35,553 nt of DNA from Neobacillus fumarioli NBRC 102428 (GTDB taxonomy: Bacteria; Bacillota; Bacilli; Bacillales; Cytobacillaceae). The translations under genes were made by a program, and so were the position numbers. Numbering within the stretch: position 1 is the first letter of the stretch; each line of letters starts with the position of its first letter. The notes under the pieces were generated by a model. That model had not been told where the DNA came from and searched no databases. It saw only the letters and a program-made list of their open reading frames with translations. The stretch lies in contig NZ_BCUZ01000018.1 in NCBI RefSeq assembly GCF_001591485.1, positions 1 to 35,553 of the forward strand, read 5' to 3'. Shown here one piece after another: positions 16,079 to 23,362 of the stretch.

Positions 16079-16236
16079 CCCAAAAAGTATTACTGAGGCT
16101 GTTCGGGTTCCAAACAGTTTTCTTAAAGATATAAATTTTTATCTAAGCTTTTTGGCATTTCTCTGCAAGTTTCGATAAGAGGGATTTGTTGGTATACTAG
16201 CGAATTAAAAATTATTAATGTTTTTAGGAGCTAGAT

Positions 16237-17196
16237 ATGAAATCCATTGAACTTAGCGAGAGAATTGATGAACTGGACTATTTACGGGGATTTGCTTTAC
16301 TTGGGATAATCCTTGTGAACATCACTCATATGCTGGGCATAAAACCGCCGGAATCGAAAACGCTCGACGCTTTTTACTGGAAGTTTCTATATGGATTTGT
16401 CGAGGGGCGGTTTTACACGATTTTCACCTTTTTATTTGGGGTTGGGTTTTATATTTTTATGACCAGAGCAGCACAAAGGAATCCCAAGGTTTGTTTTTTT
16501 AGGCGGATGTGTGTGCTGCTTTTCTTCGGTCTGGTTCATATGCAATTTCAGCAGGGGGAGGCATTAACGATTTATGCCGTATGCGGCCTGATCATTTTGC
16601 CATTTTATCAGGCAAACAAGTTTGTGAATCTTTTCTTTGGGGCGGTTTTATTATTCGTCTTAAGTTTATTTTCGATTAAAATTTTTATGACGGTTCCCCT
16701 TATGTTATTAGGAATAGCTGCAGGCCAATTTCGGGTGTTTGAAAGGATTGGACATCTGAGGAAGAAGCTGCTGATTTTTGCGTTTGTTATATTAATCGGT
16801 AGTATTATGGCTTTAATCCTGCAATACCATTATTTGCAAGTTGAGGGCCAGGAATTTTTACGCGTTGGTATTGCGGTTGGTCCTATTGTTTCCGCTTGTT
16901 ATGTTGGAATCATGCTTTGTAGTTTGCAAATTCCGCTTTTTCGCAAGTTATTTTTCTCTTTAAAAAATTACGGCCGGATGGCGTTGACCAATTATGTTGG
17001 TCAAACAGCGCTTATTTTGGCGGGTAGCCATTTGTTTGGCAGGATTACCTATATCCAGTCGCTTTTCGTTTGTTGTATTATTTATTTTATTCAGCTTGTG
17101 TTCAGCACTGTTTGGTTAAGGTACTTTCGCTTCGGTCCGCTTGAATGGATTTGGCGAATCGTAACTTATTATGAAATTCTCCCGCTAAGGAGATAA
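16237..17196 (+). CDS. DUF418 family membrane protein
   Basis: A multi-pass membrane protein of unknown function. It begins with the family hallmark RIDELDYLRGFALLGIILVN (Asp-Leu-Arg-Gly before the first membrane segment) and continues with about eight hydrophobic segments. The C-terminal GRMALTNYVGQTA and the ending RFGPLEWIWRIVTY are typical DUF418 motifs. 319 residues is on the short side for the family (about 330-420). ATG 16237 is preceded by TAGGAG. It stands alone, between a terminator and a long intergenic region. Confidence 0.85.
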   Translation: MKSIELSERIDELDYLRGFALLGIILVNITHMLGIKPPESKTLDAFYWKFLYGFVEGRFYTIFTFLFGVGFYIFMTRAAQRNPKVCFFRRMCVLLFFGLVHMQFQQGEALTIYAVCGLIILPFYQANKFVNLFFGAVLLFVLSLFSIKIFMTVPLMLLGIAAGQFRVFERIGHLRKKLLIFAFVILIGSIMALILQYHYLQVEGQEFLRVGIAVGPIVSACYVGIMLCSLQIPLFRKLFFSLKNYGRMALTNYVGQTALILAGSHLFGRITYIQSLFVCCIIYFIQLVFSTVWLRYFRFGPLEWIWRIVTYYEILPLRR

Positions 17197-17200
17197 AACC

Positions 17201-17234
17201 AGGGACTTATCTCTATTATAGGAGATAGGTTCTT
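17201..17234 (+). terminator. Hairpin at the end of the DUF418 gene
   Basis: AGGGACTTATCTC (17201-17213) pairs with GAGATAGGTTCTT (17222-17234) over 13 positions, including G-U pairs, with an eight-base loop. It starts four bases after the stop codon. The U-tract is weak, so termination may be inefficient. Confidence 0.45.
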
Positions 17235-17240
17235 AATTAC

Positions 17241-17319
17241 ATAACGATAACGCCAGAAATATCCTTTCTTTATCGTTATTACCAACTGCATGCAGTTGAA
17301 ATTGAAAATGATTATTTTC
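17241..17319. promoter_or_regulatory. Cluster of three palindromes in a gene-free stretch
   Basis: The 400-base gap after the DUF418 gene holds ATAACGATAA/TTATCGTTAT (17241-17250 and 17270-17279, perfect ten-base arms, 19-base loop). A perfect 16-base palindrome CAACTGCATGCAGTTG follows at 17283-17298. Then comes GAAAATGATTATTTTC at 17304-17319, which resembles a Fur-type box (TGATAAT-N-ATTATCA) at about 11 of 14 positions. No gene follows closely on the plus strand. No other gene-like content is visible in the gap. Confidence 0.4.
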
Positions 17320-17474
17320 TTGTCTGTCAGGGTTTGTAATTGATATTTTTAAGAATGAAAATAAAAGCAATTTCCCTTCAATGGATCCACCTGAATAACC
17401 TTTTAAAGTGAAGTATTGTTTTAATTATTCTTGATAATATGATAGTGCAAGAAGAGCAAATCACCCGCCAAAAC

Positions 17475-17517
17475 AAAAAGCGCTTGAATCCATTATTAAT
17501 GGACTCAAGCGCTTTTT
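17475..17517. terminator. Long bidirectional terminator 3' of ykuK
   Basis: AAAAAGCGCTTGA (17475-17487) pairs with TCAAGCGCTTTTT (17505-17517), with a further TCCATT/AATGGA stem inside after one A-C mismatch. On the minus strand it ends in CTTTTTGTTTT, so it suits termination of ykuK transcripts as well as plus-strand read-through. Confidence 0.8.
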
Positions 17518-17545
17518 GAAGACGGATCATTCCAGAAAAAACCAA

Positions 17546-17600
17546 AATGTCCACCCCAGATGGACAAAATAGGGAAATGTCTTTTTGTGGTGCCTGACAC
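17546..17600 (-). repeat. Dispersed palindromic element, copy 2
   Basis: Reverse orientation: GTCCACCCCAGATGGACAAAA (from 17549) followed by GGTGCCTGACAC (17589-17600), one base short of the full 13-base core. It lies directly 3' of ykuK, one base from its stop codon. Confidence 0.75.
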
Positions 17601-17601
17601 T

Positions 17602-18126
17602 TTATTTTGTGTAGCGGTTTGCATAGCTTGAGGCTACGAAGGCATCGGGTTTGATTTTTGGTTCGACTCCCATGGATTCCATTCTTGCTACCATTTCTTT
17701 TACGAATTCGCTGGTTTTATTTCGTTTACCTGCCCCGATGTCGATATGGCCTTCCATGGTAAAGGTTGCACCTTGGTATAGATAGGGAAGAACAATATTG
17801 ATCAGTTCGCTTTTCCGTTCTTCTGTAAACATGCTGACAATCTCTTCGGTAAGCGAAAGTTCAAGGGAAATCCGCTCGTGCAGTTGGAGCATTTTTCTTG
17901 GTACAATGAACTTTCTGATACAGGCCCATACACCTTTTCCTTCATTTTGAATAACAATCCCTGTAATAAAAGTCGTATGCCCTTTATGAACTTGGGAATC
18001 TGTTCCAACCATTAACCGAAAGCATCCACTGGGGTTGGCTTTCATAAATTTGACAATCCGCTTAAAAACATCATCAAACGTCATCCCCGTCTCCTGAAGG
18101 TTCTGAAACAAGAGAGGGTTGATCAT
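17602..18126 (-). CDS. ykuK: YkuK family RNase H-like protein (DUF458)
   Basis: A ribonuclease H-fold protein of unknown exact role, homologous to B. subtilis YkuK. The VGTDSQVHKG motif near residue 40 supplies the first acidic residue expected in this fold, and the length (about 174) fits. Two starts are possible: the ATG ending at 18138, and the ATG ending at 18126, four codons later. I prefer the latter because GAGGA lies five bases upstream of it on the minus strand, while the first ATG has only a weak site. It is a single gene followed by a palindromic repeat and a strong terminator. Confidence 0.82.
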   Translation of the reverse strand: MINPLLFQNLQETGMTFDDVFKRIVKFMKANPSGCFRLMVGTDSQVHKGHTTFITGIVIQNEGKGVWACIRKFIVPRKMLQLHERISLELSLTEEIVSMFTEERKSELINIVLPYLYQGATFTMEGHIDIGAGKRNKTSEFVKEMVARMESMGVEPKIKPDAFVASSYANRYTK

Positions 18127-18238
18127 ATTTTTCCTCATAACACATCACATCTTTTCATTCTAATAATATCCCTTTTCCCTTTTTATTTCCATTTTATGAG
18201 TCAGATATATACATGTGCATCGTTGGGGGGTAACGTTG

Positions 18239-18292
18239 GGTGTCAGGCACCGCTCGTGGACAAAACGCAATTTTGTCCACGGTGGGTGGACA
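18239..18292 (+). repeat. Dispersed palindromic element, copy 3
   Basis: GGTGTCAGGCACC (18239-18251), then CGCTCGTGGACAAAACGCAATTT and a GTCCAC...GGTGGACA end. Within it, GTGGACAAAA and TTTTGTCCAC form a ten-base stem. Nearly identical to the copy at 20623. Confidence 0.8.
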
Positions 18293-18362
18293 GTTTTGTT
18301 TTAAATCTCAATTGATCACTTTTTGAAAATAGTTTTGCTTTTATAGTTAGGAGGCGGAATAC

Positions 18363-18437
18363 TTGAGGTTGATTTCTTCGGATGTATTCATTTTTCTTGA
18401 ATCCTTAGGCATGTTTGGGAGCAGCTGGTATTGCTAA
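18363..18437 (+). CDS. Possible 24-residue leader peptide upstream of psuK
   Basis: AGGAGG at 18347-18352 precedes a TTG at 18363; the frame (MRLISSDVFIFLESLGMFGSSWYC) ends at TAA 18435-18437. The spacing of ten bases is long and there is no family match. It lies in the 430-base region between ykuK and psuK, which otherwise holds the repeat copy at 18239 and the psuK control sites. Confidence 0.2.
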   Translation: MRLISSDVFIFLESLGMFGSSWYC

Positions 18438-18468
18438 AAAAGTCCAAGTAAGTTCGGTAGCAAAGAAT

Positions 18469-18482
18469 TGAAAACGCTTTAC
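18469..18482 (+). promoter_or_regulatory. CcpA cre-like site upstream of psuK
   Basis: TGAAAACGCTTTAC matches the cre consensus TGWAANCGNTNWCA at 12 of 14 positions. Location about 80 bases before psuK suggests carbon catabolite control of pseudouridine breakdown, which yields ribose 5-phosphate. Confidence 0.5.
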
Positions 18483-18508
18483 GTACAAAATTAATTGAAG
18501 TACAATTT

Positions 18509-18539
18509 AAACAGAAGTTTACAGAATAAACAAAAGTTT
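18509..18539 (+). promoter_or_regulatory. Twin AAAC-N4-GTTT operators before psuK
   Basis: AAACAGAAGTTT (18509-18520) and AAACAAAAGTTT (18528-18539) are two near-identical small palindromes 19 bases apart, centred about 35 bases upstream of the psuK start. PsuK here carries an N-terminal winged helix, so these are candidate binding sites for its own DNA-binding domain. Confidence 0.5.
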
Positions 18540-18559
18540 AAATCAAATGAGGTGAGTGT

Positions 18560-19669
18560 GTGACAGGAGGTATGACTGAGAAGGAACAGCTGGTTTTTAG
18601 TTTAATACGAAAAAATCCTTATATTTCCCAGCAGGAGCTTGCTGAAGCTGTCGGATTATCGCGGCCTTCAGTAGCTAATATTGTATCCGGGCTGACGAGA
18701 AAGGGTCATATTTTAGGAAGAGCTTATATTTTAAACGAATCAAAGGAAATCGTTTGCATTGGCGGGGCTAACTTAGACCGTAAATTCTATCTCAAAGACC
18801 AGGCACAGTCGGGGACTTCCAACCCGGTCAAATCCGTTCGCAGCGTAGGAGGTGTAGCCCGTAATATCGCTGAGAACCTTGGGCGGCTCGGAATGGAGGT
18901 AACGTTAATCACAGCTTGTGGCTCGGATAGTGACTGGGCATTCATTGAAGAATCGTCTTCTTTATATATGAACCTAGAAAAAGCAGCAAAAATACGGGGG
19001 ATGTCCACCGGTTCATATACTGCCGTATTAGACCCAAATGGGGAGTTAGTCATTGCCCTTGCTGACATGGAGGTATATGAATTGCTGACACCAGGACTCC
19101 TTTTAAAACAGGAGCTGTTGTTAAGCAGAGCAAAATGCATCATTGCCGATTTAAACTGTCCTAAGGAAACACTGCAATTTTTATGTCATTTTGCCAAAAA
19201 ACACGAAAGACCACTGGTTCTAATACCAGTTTCATCGCCAAAAATGAAGCATCTTCCGGATGACTTAAATGGTATTACCTGGTTGATTACCAATCGTGAT
19301 GAATCGGAAAATTATTTTAAAAGTAAAATTACAAATCGAACGGAATGGTGCCAGGCACTTGAAAAATGGTTATCTCTTGGCATTTTAAATGCCATTATTA
19401 CCGATGGAAAAAACGGAGCGATGGTTGGCAATAAGACAGAGGGGATTTTTCATATTCCTTCAATTGAAACAATGGAAATAGTCGATGTTACCGGAGCTGG
19501 TGATGCGTTTTCGGCCGCGGTCATTTATTCATGGCTTGAAGGGAATAACTTGCGTGACATTGCAAAGGCTGGGACAGTCAATGCTGTTAAAACATTGAGA
19601 TCAGCCTACACGGTAAGACAGGATTTATCCCCTGCACAATTACGAAAAGACATGGAGGAATTTGAATGA
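18560..19669 (+). CDS. psuK: Pseudouridine kinase with an N-terminal winged-helix domain
   Basis: A PfkB-family sugar kinase that phosphorylates pseudouridine to pseudouridine 5'-phosphate, the substrate of the next gene. Residues 5-55 form a winged helix-turn-helix ([32 protein letters not shown], then [11 protein letters not shown]). The kinase domain follows ([27 protein letters not shown]), with the catalytic [12 protein letters not shown] near residue 310. The 369-residue length reflects the fusion. GTG 18560 is chosen: GAGGTGA precedes it at a proper distance, while for the ATG at 18572 the AGGAGG is only one base away. Its stop overlaps the psuG start (ATGA). It probably acts as both enzyme and regulator. 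Confidence 0.85.
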   Translation: MTGGMTEKEQLVFSLIRKNPYISQQELAEAVGLSRPSVANIVSGLTRKGHILGRAYILNESKEIVCIGGANLDRKFYLKDQAQSGTSNPVKSVRSVGGVARNIAENLGRLGMEVTLITACGSDSDWAFIEESSSLYMNLEKAAKIRGMSTGSYTAVLDPNGELVIALADMEVYELLTPGLLLKQELLLSRAKCIIADLNCPKETLQFLCHFAKKHERPLVLIPVSSPKMKHLPDDLNGITWLITNRDESENYFKSKITNRTEWCQALEKWLSLGILNAIITDGKNGAMVGNKTEGIFHIPSIETMEIVDVTGAGDAFSAAVIYSWLEGNNLRDIAKAGTVNAVKTLRSAYTVRQDLSPAQLRKDMEEFE

Positions 19670-20577
19670 ACCAATATATTTCATTTTCAGAAGAAGTACG
19701 GACTGCAAAAGAACAGGGAAAACCCATTGTTGCATTGGAGTCTACCATCATCTCACATGGAATGCCTTATCCACAAAACGTTCAAACCGCTCGCGAAGTA
19801 GAACAAATGATCCGCGAGAATGGCGCTATTCCAGCCACAATTGCCATTTTAGATGGGAAAATTAAAATCGGCTTATCGGATTCGGAACTTGAAATGTTCG
19901 GAAAAAGCTCAGATGTAGCAAAAGCATCGCGCCGTGATTTGGCATATTTGCTTGCCACGAAGAAAAAGGGAGCGACAACGGTCGCAGCGACGATGATTTG
20001 TGCAGAATTGGCAGGCATCCCTATCTTCGTTACAGGAGGAATTGGCGGCGTACACCGCGGGGCTGAAACGACGATGGATATATCGGCTGACCTTGAAGAG
20101 CTGGCACAAACCAATGTGGCAGTCATTTGTGCCGGAGCCAAATCCATTCTGGACTTGGGGTTGACCTTGGAATACTTGGAAACAAAGGGGGTACCTGTAA
20201 TCGGCTATCAAACTGATATACTGCCGGCTTTTTATACACGCACAAGTAATTTTTCAGTTAACTTCCGTGCCAATGATGTTGAGACTATTGCCGCTACATT
20301 AAAGACAAAGTGGGATTTAAACCTAAAAGGCGGCGCCGTCATTGCCAACCCCATTCCAGAAGAACATGCAATGGATGAAAAAACAATCACAGCTGTAATT
20401 GAATCGGCTTTGAAGGAAGCAAATGAACAGCACATATCCGGCAAAGAAGTCACCCCATTCCTGCTCGCAAAAGTCAAAGACTTAACAGGTGGCAAAAGCT
20501 TAGAATCCAACATTGCCCTTGTAAAAAACAATGCCGTACTAGGAGCAAAACTCGCTGTCAGTTTCACAGCTTTATAA
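19666..20577 (+). CDS. psuG: Pseudouridine-5'-phosphate glycosidase
   Basis: Splits the C-C glycosidic bond of pseudouridine 5'-phosphate to uracil and ribose 5-phosphate. The family motifs [17 protein letters not shown] (residues 22-38), the [14 protein letters not shown] segment, [11 protein letters not shown] and the [11 protein letters not shown] segment with the catalytic-region lysine are all present. At 303 residues it is full length. The ATG overlaps the psuK stop by four bases, so translation is coupled and the pair forms one pathway unit. Its stop codon lies inside the first unit of a 15-base tandem repeat. Confidence 0.95.
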   Translation: MNQYISFSEEVRTAKEQGKPIVALESTIISHGMPYPQNVQTAREVEQMIRENGAIPATIAILDGKIKIGLSDSELEMFGKSSDVAKASRRDLAYLLATKKKGATTVAATMICAELAGIPIFVTGGIGGVHRGAETTMDISADLEELAQTNVAVICAGAKSILDLGLTLEYLETKGVPVIGYQTDILPAFYTRTSNFSVNFRANDVETIAATLKTKWDLNLKGGAVIANPIPEEHAMDEKTITAVIESALKEANEQHISGKEVTPFLLAKVKDLTGGKSLESNIALVKNNAVLGAKLAVSFTAL

Positions 20578-20630
20578 GGTATCCCTTTATAAGGTATCCC
20601 TTTATAGGGTGTCACTTTATATGGTGTCAG
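20571..20630 (+). repeat. Four 15-base tandem repeats at the end of psuG
   Basis: Units TTTATAAGGTATCCC (20571-20585 and 20586-20600), TTTATAGGGTGTCAC (20601-20615) and TTTATATGGTGTCAG (20616-20630). The series drifts stepwise until the fourth unit merges into the GGTGTCAGGCACC core of the next element. The first unit contains the psuG stop codon. Confidence 0.85.
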
Positions 20631-20712
20631 GCACCACTCGTGGACAAAACGCAATTTTGTCCACCCAGGATGGACAATTCTTTTATTTTGTCTTTTTGCG
20701 GTGCCTGACACC
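20623..20712. repeat. Dispersed palindromic element, copy 4, complete 90-base form
   Basis: GGTGTCAGGCACC (20623-20635) and its exact reverse complement GGTGCCTGACACC (20700-20712) bound a 90-base element. Inside, GTGGACAAAA and TTTTGTCCAC form a perfect ten-base stem. Other copies in the window are half-elements of this form. It resembles a non-autonomous REP-doublet or MITE; no transposase is present. Confidence 0.85.
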
Positions 20713-20721
20713 AAATACTAG

Positions 20722-20750
20722 TGTTAACTAAAAACTTTTTTTAGTTGACA
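20722..20750 (+). promoter_or_regulatory. BirA operator and promoter -35 of bioY
   Basis: TGTTAAC (20722-20728), 15 bases, GTTGACA (20744-20750): the two-arm biotin repressor (BirA) site of Firmicutes, with one mismatch. The right arm contains TTGACA (20745-20750), the probable -35, followed by a weak TATTTT -10 18 bases on. Repression by BirA with biotinyl-AMP is expected. Confidence 0.75.
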
Positions 20751-20815
20751 AAAGATCCTCCACCGCTTTATTTTAATTTTAGTTGGAATTTTATTTTAGG
20801 GTGGGAGATTATGAG

Positions 20816-21409
20816 ATGAAGAAATTAAGAGCGCTTGATATTACCCTTGTTGGTATGTTTGTGGCGTTGACAGCCATTGGGGCGAATATTACTTCGATTG
20901 CGCCGTTTTTGCATGTTGGCGGTGTGCCGATTACATTGCAGACGTTTTTTGCCGTGTTGGCCGGCTTAATTTTGGGGAGCAGGATAGGCGCAATTGCCAT
21001 GATTGTTTATATGTTGGTTGGATTGGTAGGTGTGCCCGTTTTTGCTGGCTTTAGCGGCGGGCTTCGGATCATCTTTAGTCCGACATTTGGTTTCATTGTT
21101 TCCTTTATTTTTGTCGCATTCATCATAGGTAAGATCATAGAAAGAAAGACAAGCTTATCAGCCTACATTACCGCTGCTTTAATTGGAATGGCTGTAAACT
21201 ACCTGTTTGGAACAAACTGGATGTATTTTACCTTTAAACTATGGGCAGCTGCACCGGCTGGATTTACATACAAAATGGCCTGGTTATGGATGATTCCACC
21301 CCTGCCCAAAGATATCATCCTCTCCATTTTAGCAGGAGTTCTTGCTCACCGACTAGAAAAAACCGTCCTCTCAAAAGGACAATTTAAAAACGTAAAAAGA
21401 GCATCTTAA
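20816..21409 (+). CDS. bioY: Biotin transporter substrate-binding subunit BioY
   Basis: The membrane S-component of an ECF-type biotin transporter; it works alone or with the shared EcfAA'T module. The 197-residue protein has six hydrophobic segments and the BioY motifs VGGVPITLQTFFAVLAG (near 36-52), GLVGVPVFAGFSGG, and NYLFGTNWMY. ATG 20816 is chosen because GGGTGGGAG lies upstream; a longer frame from 20783 would begin inside the control region. The BirA operator upstream indicates control by biotin. A palindromic repeat starts three bases after the stop. Confidence 0.93.
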   Translation: MKKLRALDITLVGMFVALTAIGANITSIAPFLHVGGVPITLQTFFAVLAGLILGSRIGAIAMIVYMLVGLVGVPVFAGFSGGLRIIFSPTFGFIVSFIFVAFIIGKIIERKTSLSAYITAALIGMAVNYLFGTNWMYFTFKLWAAAPAGFTYKMAWLWMIPPLPKDIILSILAGVLAHRLEKTVLSKGQFKNVKRAS

Positions 21410-21412
21410 AAA

Positions 21413-21461
21413 GGTGTCAGGCACCGCTCGTGGACATTTGTCCGTCTCCAGTGGACATTTG
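21413..21461 (+). repeat. Dispersed palindromic element, copy 5
   Basis: GGTGTCAGGCACC (21413-21425) followed by GCTCGTGGACATTTGTCC and GTGGACATTTGG. The inner stem is shortened to GGACATTTGTCC compared with the copies at 18239 and 20623. Confidence 0.75.
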
Positions 21462-21530
21462 GAAGCTACAGCGGTGTTTTTTTTGGTGTTTTTATAATGT
21501 AAGAATTTATAAGTTCCGACTTTGAAAATT

Positions 21531-21628
21531 GCCCAGCTCCCGGCGCCTAGCCCCACGGGACAAAAACTAGACTTTTAGTGCAGAACATTTGCCTGTCGGG
21601 GCTGACCAAGGCGCTTGCTCTTTTCTTG
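21531..21628. repeat. Second dispersed inverted repeat upstream of jetA
   Basis: GGCGCCTAGCCCC near 21543-21555 and GGGGCTGACCAAGGCGC near 21598-21614 are imperfect inverted arms; ACTAGACTTTTAGT forms a small stem between them. I recognise this GC-rich pattern (cagctcc...ggcgcctagcccc...ggcgcttgc) as a common intergenic repeat of Bacillus genomes. It sits in the 298-base gap between bioY and jetA, which contains no gene. Confidence 0.65.
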
Positions 21629-21707
21629 TTCCCCTAATAATTTCCTTTCAATTTTTCGTGTTTCTTCGATATACTTTAGGTAAGTTTGTCGGAGAAGTGG
21701 TGAGGTT

Positions 21708-23195
21708 ATGGTTGAGAATACGATGAAGAAAGTTGTGGAAGCCAGTTATTTGACGGCTGAGAAGGCTTGGAGTTATCGGACGATTTTGCGTTTTTTCTTT
21801 ATTCAGCATGAGAGAATGAGAGATTATATTACTCCAGAAGAAATTTTTAATTATTTGAAAGACATTTCGGAATTTCAAACCTATACAGAGGAGCAGCTGC
21901 ACCTGGATCTTGCCCAGCTGGTGAAGTGGAATAACCTGATCGCCCGCCAAGATATGGGAAACGCAAAAACAATTGAGGAATATAAAAAGAAGCGATTCCG
22001 TTACCAGTGTACCCCATATACTGTTGAAATTGAGCGGATGCTGCAAAGTTTAGAAAAACTTGGTGACTCTTTCAAAGGATCCTTGGAGCGGACACAGTTC
22101 GACAGGCTCTTGCAGGCACTCATCCAGCTAGAAAAAGAGCTGGCTCCCAAACCTCAGCCTAATAATGAAGAAATCGCGCAAATATGGGACGACATTTTCA
22201 GCTACTTCCGCAATATCCGCCGCAACACCGCGGACTATATCGCCTATATCAATAGTGAAAAAACAGAGGAACAAATGCAGACAGAGGCATTTCTTGTTTA
22301 TAAAAATCAATTTACCGCCTACTTACGCGATTTCATTGTTTCCCTGCAAAAAACATCCATGCAAATCCAGCAAAGGCTAACCGAACTTAACGATGAAAAA
22401 TGTGCGCAAATTTATGAAGCTGTCATGCAGCATAAACTCTCGATTCCACGTTTGGAAGATGCGGGACTTTCAAAAGAAGAGCTGCTGGAGGAACATGTCG
22501 ATCTTTGGCAGTCACTATACCAATGGTTCCTTGGCAGCCCGAACCATCAAAGCGAACTTGATATGCTGCAGCTGCAAACAAATGAAATGATTCGCAGAAT
22601 TACCCGCTACGTGCAGCGAATTGGAGAGCGCCATCAAAATTTTCGCAGCAGGAGAAAAGATTATCTTCATCTCGCAAAATGGTTTTCCGGCCTCGAAGAT
22701 ATACGGGAAGCACATAAGCTTTCCGCAGTCGTGTTCGGGACGATTGAAACCCGGCATATGATGAGCGAAGCGATGCCGACTGAAGATATTTATGCCGATG
22801 TTTGGGATATAAAGCCGCTTGAACTTACAATTAAACCCCGAACCAACCGCTACCGTGAAAAAACAAAGCCGGGAGCTATAATCGGCAACCAGGCCGAAAA
22901 AGAAACAATGCGAAAGCTTTATTTGCTACAGTTGGAAGAAGAAAAGCAGCTAATCCAAAAATATATGAAAAATAACCGCATCCAAATTTCTGAACTTCCG
23001 GTGATCGAGCCGTTTGTACGGAAAATGCTATTGACATGGATCGGAAAATCAATGGCAACCAAGGAGCAAAAGGTCAAAACAGACTTTGGCATGACCGTTA
23101 AAGTTACACTCGATGAACATAACCGGGTTTACCTTCGCTCTGAAGACGGTATGTTAGAAATGCCTGATGCTGAACTGATTTTTTCCGAAAGCTAA
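21708..23195 (+). CDS. jetA: Wadjet anti-plasmid protein JetA (kleisin-like, DUF2397)
   Basis: The kleisin-type subunit of the Wadjet SMC complex, comparable to MukF: it bridges the SMC heads of JetC and binds JetB. The 495-residue protein has an N-terminal winged-helix region (LTAEKAWSYRTILRFFF, then ITPEEIFNYL), a long helical middle with many charged residues, and a small C-terminal wing (VTLDEHNRVYLRSEDG). This matches the DUF2397/TIGR02677 family of the jetABCD cassette. ATG 21708 has GGAGAAG and GAGG upstream; the ATG at 21723 is a possible alternative. It begins the operon; the gap to jetB is 167 bases. Confidence 0.88.
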   Translation: MVENTMKKVVEASYLTAEKAWSYRTILRFFFIQHERMRDYITPEEIFNYLKDISEFQTYTEEQLHLDLAQLVKWNNLIARQDMGNAKTIEEYKKKRFRYQCTPYTVEIERMLQSLEKLGDSFKGSLERTQFDRLLQALIQLEKELAPKPQPNNEEIAQIWDDIFSYFRNIRRNTADYIAYINSEKTEEQMQTEAFLVYKNQFTAYLRDFIVSLQKTSMQIQQRLTELNDEKCAQIYEAVMQHKLSIPRLEDAGLSKEELLEEHVDLWQSLYQWFLGSPNHQSELDMLQLQTNEMIRRITRYVQRIGERHQNFRSRRKDYLHLAKWFSGLEDIREAHKLSAVVFGTIETRHMMSEAMPTEDIYADVWDIKPLELTIKPRTNRYREKTKPGAIIGNQAEKETMRKLYLLQLEEEKQLIQKYMKNNRIQISELPVIEPFVRKMLLTWIGKSMATKEQKVKTDFGMTVKVTLDEHNRVYLRSEDGMLEMPDAELIFSES

Positions 23196-23273
23196 TGAGA
23201 TGGGGCTTATCTTTAGAACTTCACCGTTGTTGATTTCAATTTTTTACTATGGATCCTTAACACTGGAGTATGT

Positions 23274-23299
23274 CTTGCAAGCTAATATTTTTTTGCAAG
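23274..23299 (+). other. CTTGCAA hairpin between jetA and jetB
   Basis: CTTGCAA (23274-23280) and TTGCAAG (23293-23299) are perfect seven-base inverted arms with a 12-base, T-rich loop, followed by GGGAAG. A similar CTTGCA/TGCAAG hairpin followed by GG occurs between jetC and jetD. It may be an RNA stability or attenuation element. Confidence 0.45.
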
Positions 23300-23362
23300 G
23301 GGAAGATTCCGAGCAAAAGTATTACCAATACTCTACTGATTTTTACAGGAGGTGATTGCCCC

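Noticed and set aside
15897-16178. Full 93-residue gene at this place
   Set aside because: Only the first 45 codons are protein-like (EIIB end). The rest translates through a terminator hairpin and AT-rich non-coding DNA.
20232-20714. 160-residue minus-strand frame with PYKGI repeats
   Set aside because: The repeated peptide only mirrors the 15-base tandem repeat after psuG, and the rest is antisense to psuG.
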